DNA of 64,000 nt from Dugong dugon. Taxonomy: Eukaryota; Chordata; Mammalia; Sirenia; Dugongidae. Made by a program: the position numbers and the translations under genes. The stretch is taken from positions 87,355,601-87,419,600 of the forward strand of contig CM057472.1 in NCBI GenBank assembly GCA_030035585.1, read 5' to 3'. Of this stretch, positions 22,526 to 34,426 are shown piece after piece. Position 1 is the first letter of the stretch. Every line of letters begins with the position of its first letter. The notes under the pieces are model-generated. The model was not told where the DNA came from and did no database searches. It was given only the letters and a program-made list of their open reading frames with translations.

Positions 22526-23572
22526 AACAATCTTCTGAGCTTTTGTGTTATTTGCAAATTTTGTATGTATTCCATCTATATCTATATTCAAGTCATGATA
22601 AGATGACCTAGGCAACACTGAGCCTATATAACACTCTGGTACCCTTCATCCTGGCTAAAACTGAGCCGACAAGCAGTGCATTTTGGGCATGTTGTCAACT
22701 AGCTCGTTATCCATAAGGCTGAAGACATGATAAGGCTGTGGGGAAGTTGGTAAAATCCTTAATAAAATCTAAGCCACACAGTTCTATGAAATACTAACTA
22801 GAATTTCTGTCAGAAATGCAACCTTCCTAAACTTATTTTGCTATGGTTTTAAAGGCTTAATCTTTTCTGCATGGTCACATTTTACCTTATTTCCCTGAAG
22901 ATTTGCAGCAACTTGTCACAGTTACACATAGACTAAAATAATGGCATGAAGTAAATGAAAATAAATAATCATGTCTAGAGAAAAATAAATAAGAGTAAAA
23001 AACAAGACTCTGGAGTGGGTGGAGAATGGCCTGAGGACATAAATATGCAGACTTAAGGAACCACAACACACACAGTTGCCTTGAACCTCACATTCATGTT
23101 TTTAAAGCTACTGATAGCCAGAGAAAAACTGGAGATGTGGTTGGTTCTTATCAGTGAGGAAAATCATACCAGTTATTCAAAGATAATATAGTTTTCCTAT
23201 TACATAGCTTGAGCATGTATTTCTACATGGGTCTTTTATAAGGTGCATTCAGTGACATGAGGGCAATGTCTTCCAAAGCAAACCTATAATGAACTGCTTG
23301 GTTCCATACAACTGTTTCTTGTACTGTTCCTTGGTAAAAGCTGAGAGTATTCCACTAAAATATGATTCAAGAAAAGCAAATAGGTAAGAGATGAAAGTCC
23401 CAGGTCATATGGTCAAAAGATAGATAGAATTTAGAGGACTTTTTATTCTTCTAACATTCCTCCATAAATATTATTTACTTTACCATGAATTTTGAATTAA
23501 AATTGAGCAGGAAACATTTCAAAGTGGGGTTCTCTGGAGAATGTTTGAAGTGTCCGAGTTGTTATTTTAGTT
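22526..23572. other. Unassigned DNA
   Basis: Nothing recognised in about 1 kb. Confidence 0.4.
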
Positions 23573-24030
23573 TCCTAGGACCAATGTAACAAAGTACTAC
23601 ACGTTGGGTGCCTTAAAACAAGAGATATTTATTCTCTCACAGTTCTGGAGACTGGAGGTCTGAATCAGGGTATCAGCAGTGTTGATATCTTCTGAAGACT
23701 CTGAGGGAGAGTCTGTTCCGTGCCTCTCTCCTAGCTTCTGGTGAGGAGTGACAGTCCTTGGCATTCCTTAGCTCGTGGCAGCATAACTCCAATCTCTGCT
23801 TCGCTCTTCACATGACTGTCTTCACTCCGTGTGTCTTTCTCTGTGTTTCTTCTCCTTTTCTTAGAAGGGCATGAGTCATATTGGTTTAGGGCCCACTCTA
23901 CTCCAGTATGACCTCATGTTAACTAATTACATCTGCAAAGACCCTATTTCCAAATAAGGTCATATTCATAGGTATCAGGGGTTAAGATTTCAGCATATCT
24001 TTTTGGGGGACACACGTCAACCCATAACAG
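23573..24030 (-). mobile_element. MaLR-type solitary LTR
   Basis: Antisense MaLR landmarks: 'agtttcctaggaccaatgta', 'cttaaaacaagagatattta', 'cagttctggagactggaggt', 'gtttagggcccactctactc' and 'acccataacag' at the right end. Confidence 0.8.
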
Positions 24031-24239
24031 TGGCTTACTGGTGGATCCATGTATTTTCGAAAATGAATGAGAAGATGTAGAGGATGACCTTTCTGGAAAC
24101 TAAGCACCTAATCAGGTTTCATTTTTATTTAAGGTCCCTTCATATCTTCAGGTAGAGGAGAGAAACCATCAGGTTACCTTGTGCCTTAAAATTTTGCCAA
24201 GAATCAGCATCATATTGACTTTACCTGATGTCTCCCTTA

Positions 24240-24510
24240 GTTTAAATATTCATCCTTATCTCTTCATTTATTCTTTAAACACATATTAATTGAACATCCT
24301 TGATGCCTTAGACACCTGAATTTAGAGCAGTGAGTAAGACAGGCATGACCACCATCAGTGGGGTGTGTGTTCTAGTGGGAAAGGCAAGGATTAAACAAGA
24401 TATTACTTACTTATATAGTTGCAATTTTGATAAGATCTACTTAAAGCAAGTACAGGTGAAAAGTAAGGATCTAAATGGGGGACCTGACTCACTATTTAAC
24501 TCTATATCAT
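24240..24510 (+). repeat. Old dispersed repeat fragment, family not named
   Basis: 'tcatttattctttaaacaca', 'gagcagtgagtaagacagg' and 'ttctagtgggaaaggcaa' resemble the start of the repeat at 25200-25850. Confidence 0.35.
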
Positions 24511-24560
24511 GGAAGCTGCTTCCTCTAAGATATTAACAGCTTTCTAATCACTAAACCCAA

Positions 24561-25199
24561 TGGATTCTTCCTAGAATTAATCTTCACAAACATTCATGTG
24601 CAGCAGCATGGTGTACTATAATGTTTTTAAAAGTTTTTGCTTATTCCTTTGGTTTTGGCAGTGTGAATTTTTTGTTTAAAAATATAACTTATTGAGAATC
24701 CATAAATAGGAAACAGTTATAAAATCTGAACTGCTCTTATTTGGAAGTAGGGTATGGGGAAATGGGAGCCCTGGCCCCTTGGGCTAACCTTACACTTGGA
24801 AATCCCAGGAAAAACTCTCCATGATCCTGTGGCACTGGTTTGAAAACCACTGTTCTATAAGTCTCAACACTGTGGCATATTTCCTTGTTTATTGGCGCCT
24901 TACTAGCCTCATGGACAGTGCCTTAACTTTATTTCCAGTGCCCTAGCACTATTTCTAGCTATGTGTCTCTGAACACTGCTTGCACTTGCACTGGCCTAAC
25001 CCGGGGAAGAAATTGTGACATCTTCTTTGGATTCATGCAACCAAACTGAACCCTCTTAATCATTATGGTTTCTCTCCAATGATTGCTGTTCACACTCCAA
25101 TTTTTCCTTAAATTTCTTCCGCTATCATGCATTAGCTCAACTGCTGTATGTGCATAGATTAGTAGGAGAGATTACAGAAAAAGGAAGATAATTGCATTC
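24561..25199. other. Unassigned DNA
   Basis: Nothing recognised. Confidence 0.4.
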
Positions 25200-25850
25200 A
25201 TAAATTTAATCAGTATTTTTTTTTTTAAGTTCCGATTACATACCAGGCATTGTCCATGGAGCTGGGAATAAAACAACGAACAGAAGAAACATAAAATTCT
25301 GCCCTCTTCGAGTTTACACTCTAATGGGTGATATAGATAATAAACAAATAGATAAGAAAAACAGATTTTATGGCAGACAGTAATAAGTTCTTTGTAGATA
25401 AATAAGCAGGGGAGAAAGATATGGTACATGGGGGTGAAGAGGGTTAAGTTTCACTTAAAATGAGGCTGAGGAAAACCTCACCAAGAAGCTGACATTTGTG
25501 TAAAGATTCAAAGGAGTAAGTAATTAAGTGATACAGCGGTCTGGGAGAATAGCATTCCAAACAGCAGAAGCAGCTGATGTAAAGTACTGAGTCAGGGCCT
25601 GGCATGTTTGAGAAACATCCAAGAGGCCAGTGCAGCTAAAGTGAATAAGAGATGAGGTCAGAAACATAGTGGGGAAAGCAGGAGACCAGATGATGAGTGG
25701 TCTTGTAGGTCATTGTTGGGACTTTGGTTTTTACTCTGAGGGAAGATTAAGTAGAAGAGTGACTTAGGTTTTAAAAGGGTCACCCTGGCTGCTATGTGGA
25801 GAATAGAATGAAGGGGGCAAAGGCAGGCACTAGAGCATTATTTGGAAGTG
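25200..25850 (+). repeat. Old dispersed repeat, longest copy, family not named
   Basis: Contains the best-preserved landmarks of this family: 'agtttacactctaatgggtg', 'agaagctgacatttgtgtaa', 'tgtaggtcattgttgggact', 'tggctgctatgtggagaata'. It is common in placental genomes, but I cannot give the family name with confidence. Confidence 0.55.
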
Positions 25851-26928
25851 GTTGTCACAAAACAGTGAATACTTTGCCCAGGTATGTTACTTCCTCTGTT
25901 ACATTTGATACATAATGGTGGGACTTAGAGGAATGGGTAGTAATAAAGAAGCAAGGAAATAAAATGTCAGAAATATCTGAGATTGTAAACAGATGGTGAT
26001 TTAATTGATGGAAAAGGCAATCCTGACTGGAAGGAGATGTTTGTCTAAGTTCATTGTGAATGAGGACCTTGAGGCTCAACAACTAACTTTCCATTGCCAA
26101 TGGGATATACAAATGTAGACAATTAAATATATGAGAATAAAAATAGAATGAGAAGTATAAAGTTTTCAGTTTGAGAGTTTCAGATAGGTAGAGTTTGTAT
26201 GATTTCTAAAATACTGTTATTTAGAATATTTTATAACCATATGAATGACTGAGCCACCTTTTCCCCACCTTTCCCAAAATATGTGGAGGAAAAAATAGGA
26301 AAAAGTAGAACATAGTCTAGAAGAGTCAGAGAGGTAATATTTATTTTTCCATTTAGTACCATTTCTTGACTGTCCATCATGTTATGGGAAATACTCTAAA
26401 TACTGCAGCTACAAAGATGAATAAAGGAAAGTTCTTGCCCTTAAAAGTCCATGTTTTTTATATGAGCTATTTTCCTACTGCATATTATAAAGTTGGTCCA
26501 GGAGCAAGTATAAAAATGGTGACTGTCTTAAACTATCTGGGTATTTTCTGGCTATATGATTCTGCAAAAATGAAACACCTGGGTTTTAAAATTAACAAAA
26601 AAAAATTGATAGCTTTAATTTCTCAAAAGAATCTTGAAAGCTAACTTCTAGTCTTTCTACAATGAAGGGAATGATGAGGCAAACAACAATTCCAGTAATA
26701 ATTTGGATTAATTAGTGTATGGGTAGTGATATGGAAGAACAGAGCAGGGGTCTCAGGCAAAAGTAACCATGACATCTTTGGGTCTGTATAATAATGAAGG
26801 TAGTAATAAGATATATGCCTTAAACTTTAAAGCGTCTAAGGTCTATTTAGGGAAAAGATAAAATACTATGACTAAAGACTGTAAAATAAACTTCTGAGCA
26901 TACAAGCACCATTGAAAAAGGTCCTTCC
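25851..26928. other. Mostly unassigned DNA
   Basis: Around 26370-26460 a short piece ('agctacaaagatgaataaag') resembles the old repeat family above. The rest is unrecognised. Confidence 0.4.
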
Positions 26929-27495
26929 CAAATGGAATGTATGGCTAATTGCCTCCATGAACAACTGCTTCTTTTGCCATGAGACCAGAAGAATTAGATG
27001 GTGCCAATTACCATTACTGGATATTTTGATCGAAGATTGTATAGAAGAATCCTAATCAAAAGGGAGAAAATACAGATTAGGATTTCAAATTCTCATGGAA
27101 TTCAGACTTTCTGGAGTCATGGAGGTTGGGTGAACCCCCAAAACTACTGTCCTGAGATAATCTTTAAACCTTAAACCAACAGAATCCCCTGAAGCCTTCT
27201 TAAAACCAAACAATAATTTAGCTTAAATAGTAAAGAATGTCTGCCTGAGCATTGCGCTCTTTTAAAAACTGTCTATTTGGCATCAAATCGACAACAGCAA
27301 CATGAAAAATTAGATAGGAAACTTAGGGGCAGTGAGTTTATCTTAATGGGGGAATAATAATTCAGAAGAGAAGGGGTGAGAATGTATGCACGGTTTGAAG
27401 AAGGTAATCAATGTCACTGAATTGTACATGTAGAAATGGTTGAATTGGTGTATGTTCTGTTGTGTATATACTCAACAACAACAAATAAAATATAA
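26929..27495 (+). mobile_element. Elephant-type retroposon with A-rich tail
   Basis: I recognise this from elephant genomic sequence as a dispersed unit ('gaattgtacatgtagaaatg', 'gttgtgtatatactcaacaa', then an A-rich tail). Flanking bases 'gtccttcc' (26921-26928) and 'atccttcc' (27501-27508) may be its target duplication, extended by the preceding A-rich bases. No open frame. Origin (LINE-derived or not) is unclear to me. Confidence 0.55.
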
Positions 27496-27582
27496 AAAAA
27501 ATCCTTCCTTCAGAGTTGAACTGACTCATATTCAGTTGATTGCGGCTTCTACTCAGAAACTAATATCTTTTACTTCATATCT

Positions 27583-28267
27583 GTCTTAGTTATCTAGTGC
27601 TGCTCTAACAGAAATAGCACAGATGGGTGGTTTTAGCAAACAGAAATTTATTCTCTCACTGTTTAGGAGGCTAGAAGTCTGAAATCAGAGTGCCGGCTCT
27701 AGGGGAAGGCTTTCTCTCTCTGTCATCTCTGGGGGAAGGTTCTTATCTCCTTTCAACAACTATGGGCTTGGCATTCCTTGGAGATTTCCATGTGTCTTGG
27801 CATCAATCTTCCCCTGAGTCTAGGAAGTTCTCAGCTCAGGGACCCTGAGTCCAAGGGACACACTTCACTCCTAGTTCTTCTTTCTTGGTGGTAGTGAGGT
27901 CCCTCTCTGCTTGCTTCTTTCTCCTTTTGTCTCTTGTAAGATAAAAGGTGATACAGGCCCCGGGGAAACTCCCCTTACATCGAATCAGGGTTGTAACCTG
28001 AGTAAGCGTGTTGCATCCCACCATAACCCTGCTTGTCACTCGGAGGGCTGTGAAGGGTGGTGACTAAAGATACATCCCACCCTGATCCTCACTAACATGA
28101 CTTAATCTTGCCTCATTAACATAACAGACAGCTCACTTCCAAATGGAACCATAACTGCAGGCATAGAGTCTATGACTTACAACACATCACAAAATGGAAG
28201 ATAATCAGAGAATCATGGTCTAACCAAGTTGACACGCATTTTTTCAGGACACAATTCAATCCATGAC
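27583..28267 (-). mobile_element. MaLR-like LTR, long antisense copy
   Basis: The right-to-left reading starts at 'tccatgacg' and the left end reads 'ttagttatctagtgctgctc' followed by 'agaaatttattctctcactg', both MaLR-type. At about 685 bp it is longer than the other LTRs here; the middle is unfamiliar and may be lineage-specific. Confidence 0.65.
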
Positions 28268-28823
28268 GGTATCTATTTACCTTTTACCTTATATTTATTT
28301 ACCTTTTTGAACTTGATGCTTTGGATTGCCACTTTGGTGCACAAGACTCCTTCACTGAGACCACATCTTCAATTTTCATTTCCTCTGGCCCTTGCTCAGG
28401 AGTCATCCTTAAGACCTACCATGTTCAGTCTCTGTGTCCTAGTGCTCCAGCTCAGGTAGAGGTATAGACTCCCCACTTGCCTAGAATGGAATCCAGACAA
28501 AGCAGAAGGGACAATTCTATATACTGACCTCCAACAATATGATGGTGAATAACTTCACTGAGAATATGATGTGACTGGAAACTCATGGTGGTAAAGGACC
28601 TCTAGAAGGAGGAAGGAAGGGCAAAATACAATATGGACAAAAACAAAGAAGAAGCAGACAGTTGTTCAGCTAAGATCAGAAAAGCTAAAACTGTAAAGAC
28701 TTGAGGCTTGAAATAAGGCAAAAGAGAATTAAAAAGCTATTTAAACATAGATCGTGAGCAATAAATAATAATAAATAGATTTAAGTTAGTAGTTTGGAAA
28801 ATATGGCACATATTAACAGGTGA
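28268..28823. other. Unassigned DNA
   Basis: Nothing recognised. Confidence 0.4.
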
Positions 28824-29016
28824 TATAATAAAAGTTGGAAACCCTTGTGGCATAATGGTTAAGAGCTACACCTGCTAACCAAAAAGTTGGCAGTTTGAAT
28901 TCACCAGGCACTCCTTGGAAACCCTATGGAGCAGTTCTACTCTGTCCTGTAGGGTCGCTATGAGTCAGAATCGACTCAACGGCAACGGGTGTGGTTTTTT
29001 GGTTATAATAGAAGTT
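28824..29016 (+). mobile_element. AfroSINE with target duplication
   Basis: SINE body 28837-29003: head 'cataatggttaagagctaca', B-box-like 'gcagtttgaattc', 3' end 'gggtcgctatgagtcagaat' then 'cgactcaacggcaacggg'. The flanks 28824-28836 and 29004-29016 match at 12 of 13 bases ('tataataaaagtt' type). One of the better preserved SINEs here. Confidence 0.95.
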
Positions 29017-30189
29017 TGATTGCTTAAATTACAATTTTATTTCAAACCCTCTTGTAAAATAAAATTTTTTTAAAAAAAGAATGTTCTTATGGCAAGTACT
29101 GAAGAGTTGAATACAAGATTTCATGAAGTAGGAGACTTTGGGACAAAGTCTACTGGGGGAGGATGGAGAGAGAAAGCCTGTAGATGGAGGGAATAGTCAA
29201 GTAATGCCACGAGGGCAAGATGGAAGAGGTTGTTTTTGAGAACAGTATTGGACGCATGTAAAAGAATAATGGGAATAAAAGTGGAAGCCAGGTTGAGGGT
29301 ACTGCTTTTTCTCTTGTCCCTGAAAATATCTTCACTTGGTATAAGATGCAAGTTTTCAATATCACCCACATGTAAGTTCCTGTTGTCAGTCTGATGGACA
29401 GCACTAGTTCTGAAATCATTTTCAAAGGCTAAGTAATCACCTGGCCCAGCCTTACCCAATGACTGAACTGGCTCTACCTGACTCTGGTGATTACTAGCAC
29501 CCATTGCTTCCTAGTGCCAGGGCTGTCTCACAGATGGCAATGGGCAGACATCTTAGACAATTGTGGTTTTATGGGGGGAGGGGCGGGAAACTAGTATAAA
29601 CACTGACAACATGAATATGTGTAGTTTCCATCAAGGGAAAGCATGTAATTCCAAATATAGTTGACAGACTTTTATTAAAAGTAAAAACATATAGTCTTTC
29701 TCAGCATCTCTTATATGAGAAATGCTTGTTTCACATCATGTAGAACAAATCAACTATTAGTTTTCCATTATTGGTCCATTTTCTGACTACAATTTTTGGC
29801 CTATGGGGGACTGAAATGATTGATTTCTAAATTTTTATCCATGATTCTGGGTGTTACTGATAGTTGGAAACTTCCTGGAAATAAGGTTATTTTATTCAAT
29901 TTATAATAACATACACATTTTGGAATGCAATTGCTGAAATATGGAGCCAAAGCACTAAGTTATAGAGATCATGTGTCAATTTACCTTAATATTGACAATT
30001 ATTTTCAAGATCTATTTCCCAAGGAAAGAGACAAGCTGATATTATTAGATCAGACAAAAGGAGAAGAATTGAATTTTAGATAAAAATTTTATTCTAGAAT
30101 GTCAAGCTGGCATTTAAGCTGAGGGGGAGAAAATAATCCTTATGGATTTTGCTAGATGGAAATTATAAATGATAAAAAAGCACTTCTAT
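29017..30189. other. Unassigned DNA
   Basis: Holds a 127-codon minus frame (29121-29504) without family resemblance. No repeat recognised. Confidence 0.4.
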
Positions 30190-30345
30190 TTTCACCATAA
30201 TAAACTAATGCTTTAGAGTTTACAAAGTGTTCCATGTATCTTATTTTCTTTCAAAAATGAACTATTTCTAATGTATGTTTTACAGATGAGAAAACAGATA
30301 TTAGATTAAAAGATTTGTTTAATGTCACATATGAAAACACATGTT
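30190..30345 (+). repeat. MIR SINE fragment
   Basis: 'gtttacaaagtgttccatgt' and 'ttttacagatgagaaaacag' are MIR core landmarks. Confidence 0.6.
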
Positions 30346-30421
30346 GAGCATCTATGTGGGAAAAGATATAACTTATTACTATACAGCTCATTAGAGTCTC
30401 TTAAGAAATCTGGCTTTGTCA

Positions 30422-30426
<5 letters not shown>

Positions 30427-30477
<51 letters not shown>
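30427..30477. repeat. (TA)n microsatellite
   Basis: About 25 perfect AT dinucleotides. Likely length-polymorphic and self-complementary. Confidence 0.97.
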
Positions 30478-30480
<3 letters not shown>

Positions 30481-30509
30481 TCTAAAATAGTTCTTAATTA
30501 TAATGAAAA

Positions 30510-30620
30510 TAATAATAGCTAACTTTATTAAGCACTTATTATATTTTAGTGATGGTGCTAAGCACTCATTATTCATTATCTAATTTACTCAATTTGAATG
30601 CATGCCATTCTCTGAAAATT
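30510..30620 (+). repeat. MIR SINE 5' fragment
   Basis: 'aataatagctaactttatta' and 'gcacttattatattttagtg' match the start of MIR. Confidence 0.65.
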
Positions 30621-30699
30621 ACATGTACGGCATGTAACAGTTTGTAACAGAACCTTCTACACTAATAATGAAATACTGTATAAAGGAAAGATTTTCTGT

Positions 30700-31110
30700 A
30701 TCCGTCAGGATAGGCAAGAATACTCTATGATAATAATCAGCCACCAAGTCTCATGGATTACAGCAACAATATTTATTTCTCAGTCACACTACATCTTCAT
30801 CTCTGGTCTACTGAGAGGTCTGCACCATGTTGTTCTCGCTCTAGGACCCAGGCTGATGGAGCAGCCAGCATCTAGAACATGACTGGCTACCACAGTAGTG
30901 GAAAGAGAGAGTGGTGAATCATATGTTGGTTCCTATAGCTTCTCCCCAGAGGAGATGCCAGTCATTTTGACCAAAGCAAGTCATATGGCTGTACTGAACG
31001 TCAAGGGAGTGGGCAGTTCCATATTCTTATCACATGCCCAAGAGTTCTGGAAATATTTGATTGGCAAGCCACAGATGGGCAGTGTGATAACAAGACAGAC
31101 AGTATTTGTC
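30700..31110 (-). repeat. Mammalian dispersed repeat, family not named
   Basis: 'tccgtcaggataggcaagaa', 'atatttatttctcagtcaca' and 'gacccaggctgatggagcag' belong to a dispersed placental repeat that looks LTR-like. The 107-codon frame at 30898-31221 runs through it and is not a gene. Strand assignment is tentative. Confidence 0.5.
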
Positions 31111-31749
31111 ATTTCCGGCATCATCAATCTTATAATAAATAAGCGTTTATTTTACCCTTCCCTAGAAAATCTTTGCTCAGTCAGTAATTTCACTGCGTAT
31201 CCACTGTGCCAGAGACTGTAAAGCATAGAAGAACGTGAAGATGCACAGGAAATAATAGAATCTTGCTCAATGATTCTGTACCTGAGACTGCAAATTTAAT
31301 TCTAACAGGACATAGATTTGGTTTTACTTATTAAATCATTTATTCATTCATAGAACTTCAAGTTAGGCAAACTCATTAGAGGGGAGATCAGCCTAGAGAA
31401 GACAATGAAAGTTGAAACAAAGATAAATAGAACTTGACCTCTATTATCATATCTGTATTTGCAAATCACATCAAGAAATAGGTTAATTGGGGGCAGGATG
31501 GAAGTGATGAGTATGAGATGGGGATGAAGTTGGAGCAGTTAGCATTGAATTTCTGATGACTTGAAACACTTTAAATCCCATTTTTTGGGTATGCTATATT
31601 TTTCTTATTAAAGTACAAAAAGGTCCTGGGTGGAGGGGCCAGGAGAGCTTAGTCAAATAGAAAACATGCTTTTAAATTCTATCTCAGGAGTGCAGTCTAT
31701 GTTATACAATTCATGGAAAATAATAGTCAGGTACATAAAGAAAATATGG
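31111..31749. other. Unassigned DNA
   Basis: Nothing recognised up to the RTE insertion point. Confidence 0.4.
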
Positions 31750-33095
31750 GAGAGATCCATATTTGTGCCCATTCCAAAGAAAGGTGATCCAACAGAATGT
31801 GGAAATTATTGAACAATATCATTGGTAACACATGCAAGTAGAATTTTACTGAAGATCATTCAAAAACGGTTGCAGCACCACATCAACAGAAAACTGCCAC
31901 AAATTCAAGCCAGATTCAGAAGAGGACGTGGAACCAGGGATATCATTGCTGATGTCAGATGGATCCTGGCTGAAAGCAGAGAATGCCAGAAAGATGTTTA
32001 CCTGTGTTTTATTGACTATGCAAAGGCATTTGACTATGTGGATCATAACAAATTATGGATAATATTGCGAAGAATGGGAATTCCAGAACACTTCATTGTG
32101 CTCACGTGGAACTTGTACATAGACCAAGAGGCAGTTGTTTCAGCAGAACAAGGGAATACTGCAAGGTTTAAAATCAAGAAAGGTATGCATCAGGGTTGCA
32201 TCCTTCCACCATACTTATTCAATCTGTATGCTGAGCAAAGAATCCGAGAAGCTGGACTCTGTGAAGCAAGTGGCATCAGGATTGGTGGAAGACTCATTAA
32301 CAACCTGCATTATGCAGATGACACAACCTTGCTTGCTGAAAGCAAAGAGGACTTGAAGCACTTACTGATGAAGATAGAAGATTACAGCCTTCATTGTGGA
32401 TTACACCTTAACATAAAGAAAATGAATAATCTTCACAACTGGATGAATGAACAACATCATGATAAATGGAGAAAAGTTTGATGTTGTCAAGGATTTCATT
32501 TTACTTGGATCCACAATCAACACCCATGGAAGCAGCAGTCAGGAAATTAAGCAATGCATTGCATTGGGCAAATCTGCTGCAAAAGACCTCTTTACAGTGT
32601 TAAAAACCAAAGACGTCACTTTGAGGACTACGTTGCCCCGACCCAAGCCATGATATTTTCAATTGCCTCATATGCATGTGAAAGCTGGACAGTGAATAAG
32701 GAAGACTGAAGAAGAATTGATGCCTTTGAATTATGGTGTTGGCAAAGAATATTGAATATATCATAAACTGTGAGAAGAACAAACAAATCTGTCTTGGAAG
32801 AAACACAGCCAGAGTGCTCCTTGGAAGAAAGGATGGTGAGACTTTGTCTCACCTACTTTGGACATGTTGTCAGGAGGAGCCAGTCCCTGGAGAAGGACAT
32901 CATGCTTGGTAAAGTAGAGGGTCAGTGAAAAAGAGGAAGATCCTCAACGAGAAAGATTGACACAGTGCCTGCGATTCTGGGCTCAAACATTAACAGTGAT
33001 TGTGAGGTTGATGCAGGACTGGACAGTTTTATGTTCTGTTGTACATAGGGTCCCTATGAGTCAGAACCCACTTGGTGGCACTTAACAACACATAC
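31750..33095 (+). mobile_element. 5'-truncated RTE LINE with reverse transcriptase core
   Basis: Starts inside the coding region at 'gagatccatatttgtgccca' and runs to the RTE 3' end 'tccctatgagtcagaaccca' and 'cacttaacaaca'. Flanks 'acataaagaaaata' (left) and 'acatacaaaaata' (right) may be a decayed target duplication. Compared with the copy at 14397-17575 it is less damaged, suggesting a younger insertion or slower decay. Confidence 0.93.
31752..32940 (+). pseudogene. RTE reverse transcriptase fragment, catalytic box intact
   Basis: One frame (31822-32481, 219 codons) is open across the reverse transcriptase fingers and palm: 'QARFRRGRGTRDIIADVRWI', 'CFIDYAKAFDYVDHNKLW', 'RMGIPEHFIVL', 'QGCILPPYLFNLYAEQ' and the catalytic YADD (32311-32322). 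A stop precedes it at about 31810. Further down, at 32447-32653, the C-terminal part is in another frame. It lacks the endonuclease and any start region, so it cannot make a working RTE protein. Confidence 0.9.
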
Positions 33096-34426
33096 AAAAA
33101 TACACACATGGATTAATGAATGCAAGAAACTGATAAATTCTTAAATATATAAATCAATGGGTTATTAAATGTAAACTAGTTAGGTACAAAACCTATGTTA
33201 TATTGCTTGCCCCCCCCCCTTTTTTTTGAATCTTGGATTTAGGAGTTTTTCAGTAAACATTCTTACGGTAATCTTAAAACTCCTTTTAGGAATCACTCAA
33301 GGAAAGTCTTGAACAAACATATTTATCAGGAATGCTCACATCTTTTTCCTTCTGTTTTTGTTTCTCTCATCCTCCTTGCCTTCTCTCCATCTTTAAACAG
33401 AAAGTTGTTAAGTTTTGCTGAATGTTTCACTGAAATTGAGCTATTAACAAAGAAGTTTTTTTCACATGACTGTAACATGTAAGAGCATTGAGATTTTCTT
33501 TGCAAGAACAAAGAGTATTTCTAGAATGTTTCATTGCCCAATATGGTTATTTTATACCTTTGGAGTAAATCCTTCCCTCTTTCAAAAAAAGCAACAATCA
33601 TTATGAGGTTGGGTCCAACTGGGTCAACCTTGTGAGTTCAACAAGATGATCCAATCTGTGGTTCAAACCTTTTGAACTTCCCAGAATGTAATTACGTGCA
33701 GAATATACTTATCTCAAAGTCTTACTTTGTGAACTCTTGCTCACGAAGTATTTTAGAAACTATAACTTATTGTTATAGTTTCTAAAATATCTTCTCCACT
33801 CTAAAGAATAAGATTACATAACAGAAAAAATAAAAACGAAAACAAACGCTGCATCAGAGTGAGGTAAAGATGTTTGCCAGATAAGTTCGTGTTGTTTATG
33901 GCCTTCACCCACCCAGTTCGGATACAGCTAGTGTAAATAACTTTATTGCTATATTACTATTCAGCTGATTTCCCTAGTAAATAATAGCATTCTTTAGTGT
34001 CTTTCATATAAATGGAGTATTTTCAGACATTGTCACAGAAGTCCTTTTTCTTATGGATTTTTGCTAAGTGAGAGCCTCATGCTGTGGTCAGGAAAAAGGG
34101 GAGAAGCTCTTTGAACTGCTTAAGATTACAGAATAATGAGGTCAGTGTTGAATTAGACACAAGAAGGACTAAATTTTCTTTCGTGGGTATCAATGTGTAA
34201 TTTTTAAAATTTTCGTAAGTTAGCTTTTAGCCTAATTAGCATAAAAGTTTAAATCTAGTTATTTCACTCTATGGAAAGTTAAAGTCAGTGAAAATCCTGA
34301 AAGAAAAGCATAAGGAATTATTTCTTTTGTAATTATTTTATTAAGGATTCTCAGTTATTTGAGGAATAAACATGTAATGGTTTCTTTCTTTCCAATCACT
34401 TTCAACTGTACTCTGTTAGATTATCC
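33091..34426. other. Unassigned DNA with C/T run and hairpin
   Basis: A C-then-T run lies near 33211-33227 and a perfect hairpin at 33749-33789 (own entry). No repeat family or exon recognised. Confidence 0.4.
33749..33789. repeat. Perfect inverted repeat, 18-bp arms
   Basis: Left arm 33749-33766 reads 'tattttagaaactataac'. The right arm 33772-33789 is its exact reverse complement. Five bases separate them. It is not followed by a T run or other terminator- or gene-like context. Confidence 0.97.

Noticed and set aside
29121..29504. 127-codon minus-strand open frame overlapping a second frame
   Set aside because: Low-complexity, unfamiliar peptide in DNA with no exon signals. Two overlapping frames are both open, which suggests chance.
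30322..30522. Frame with a YIYIYI tract (and similar at 60256-60450)
   Set aside because: Translation of (TA)n microsatellites.
7769..33227. Poly-C runs at 7769-7785 and 33211-33219 as possible assembly gaps
   Set aside because: Flanking sequence is continuous. Homopolymer length may be inaccurate, but there is no sign of a join.
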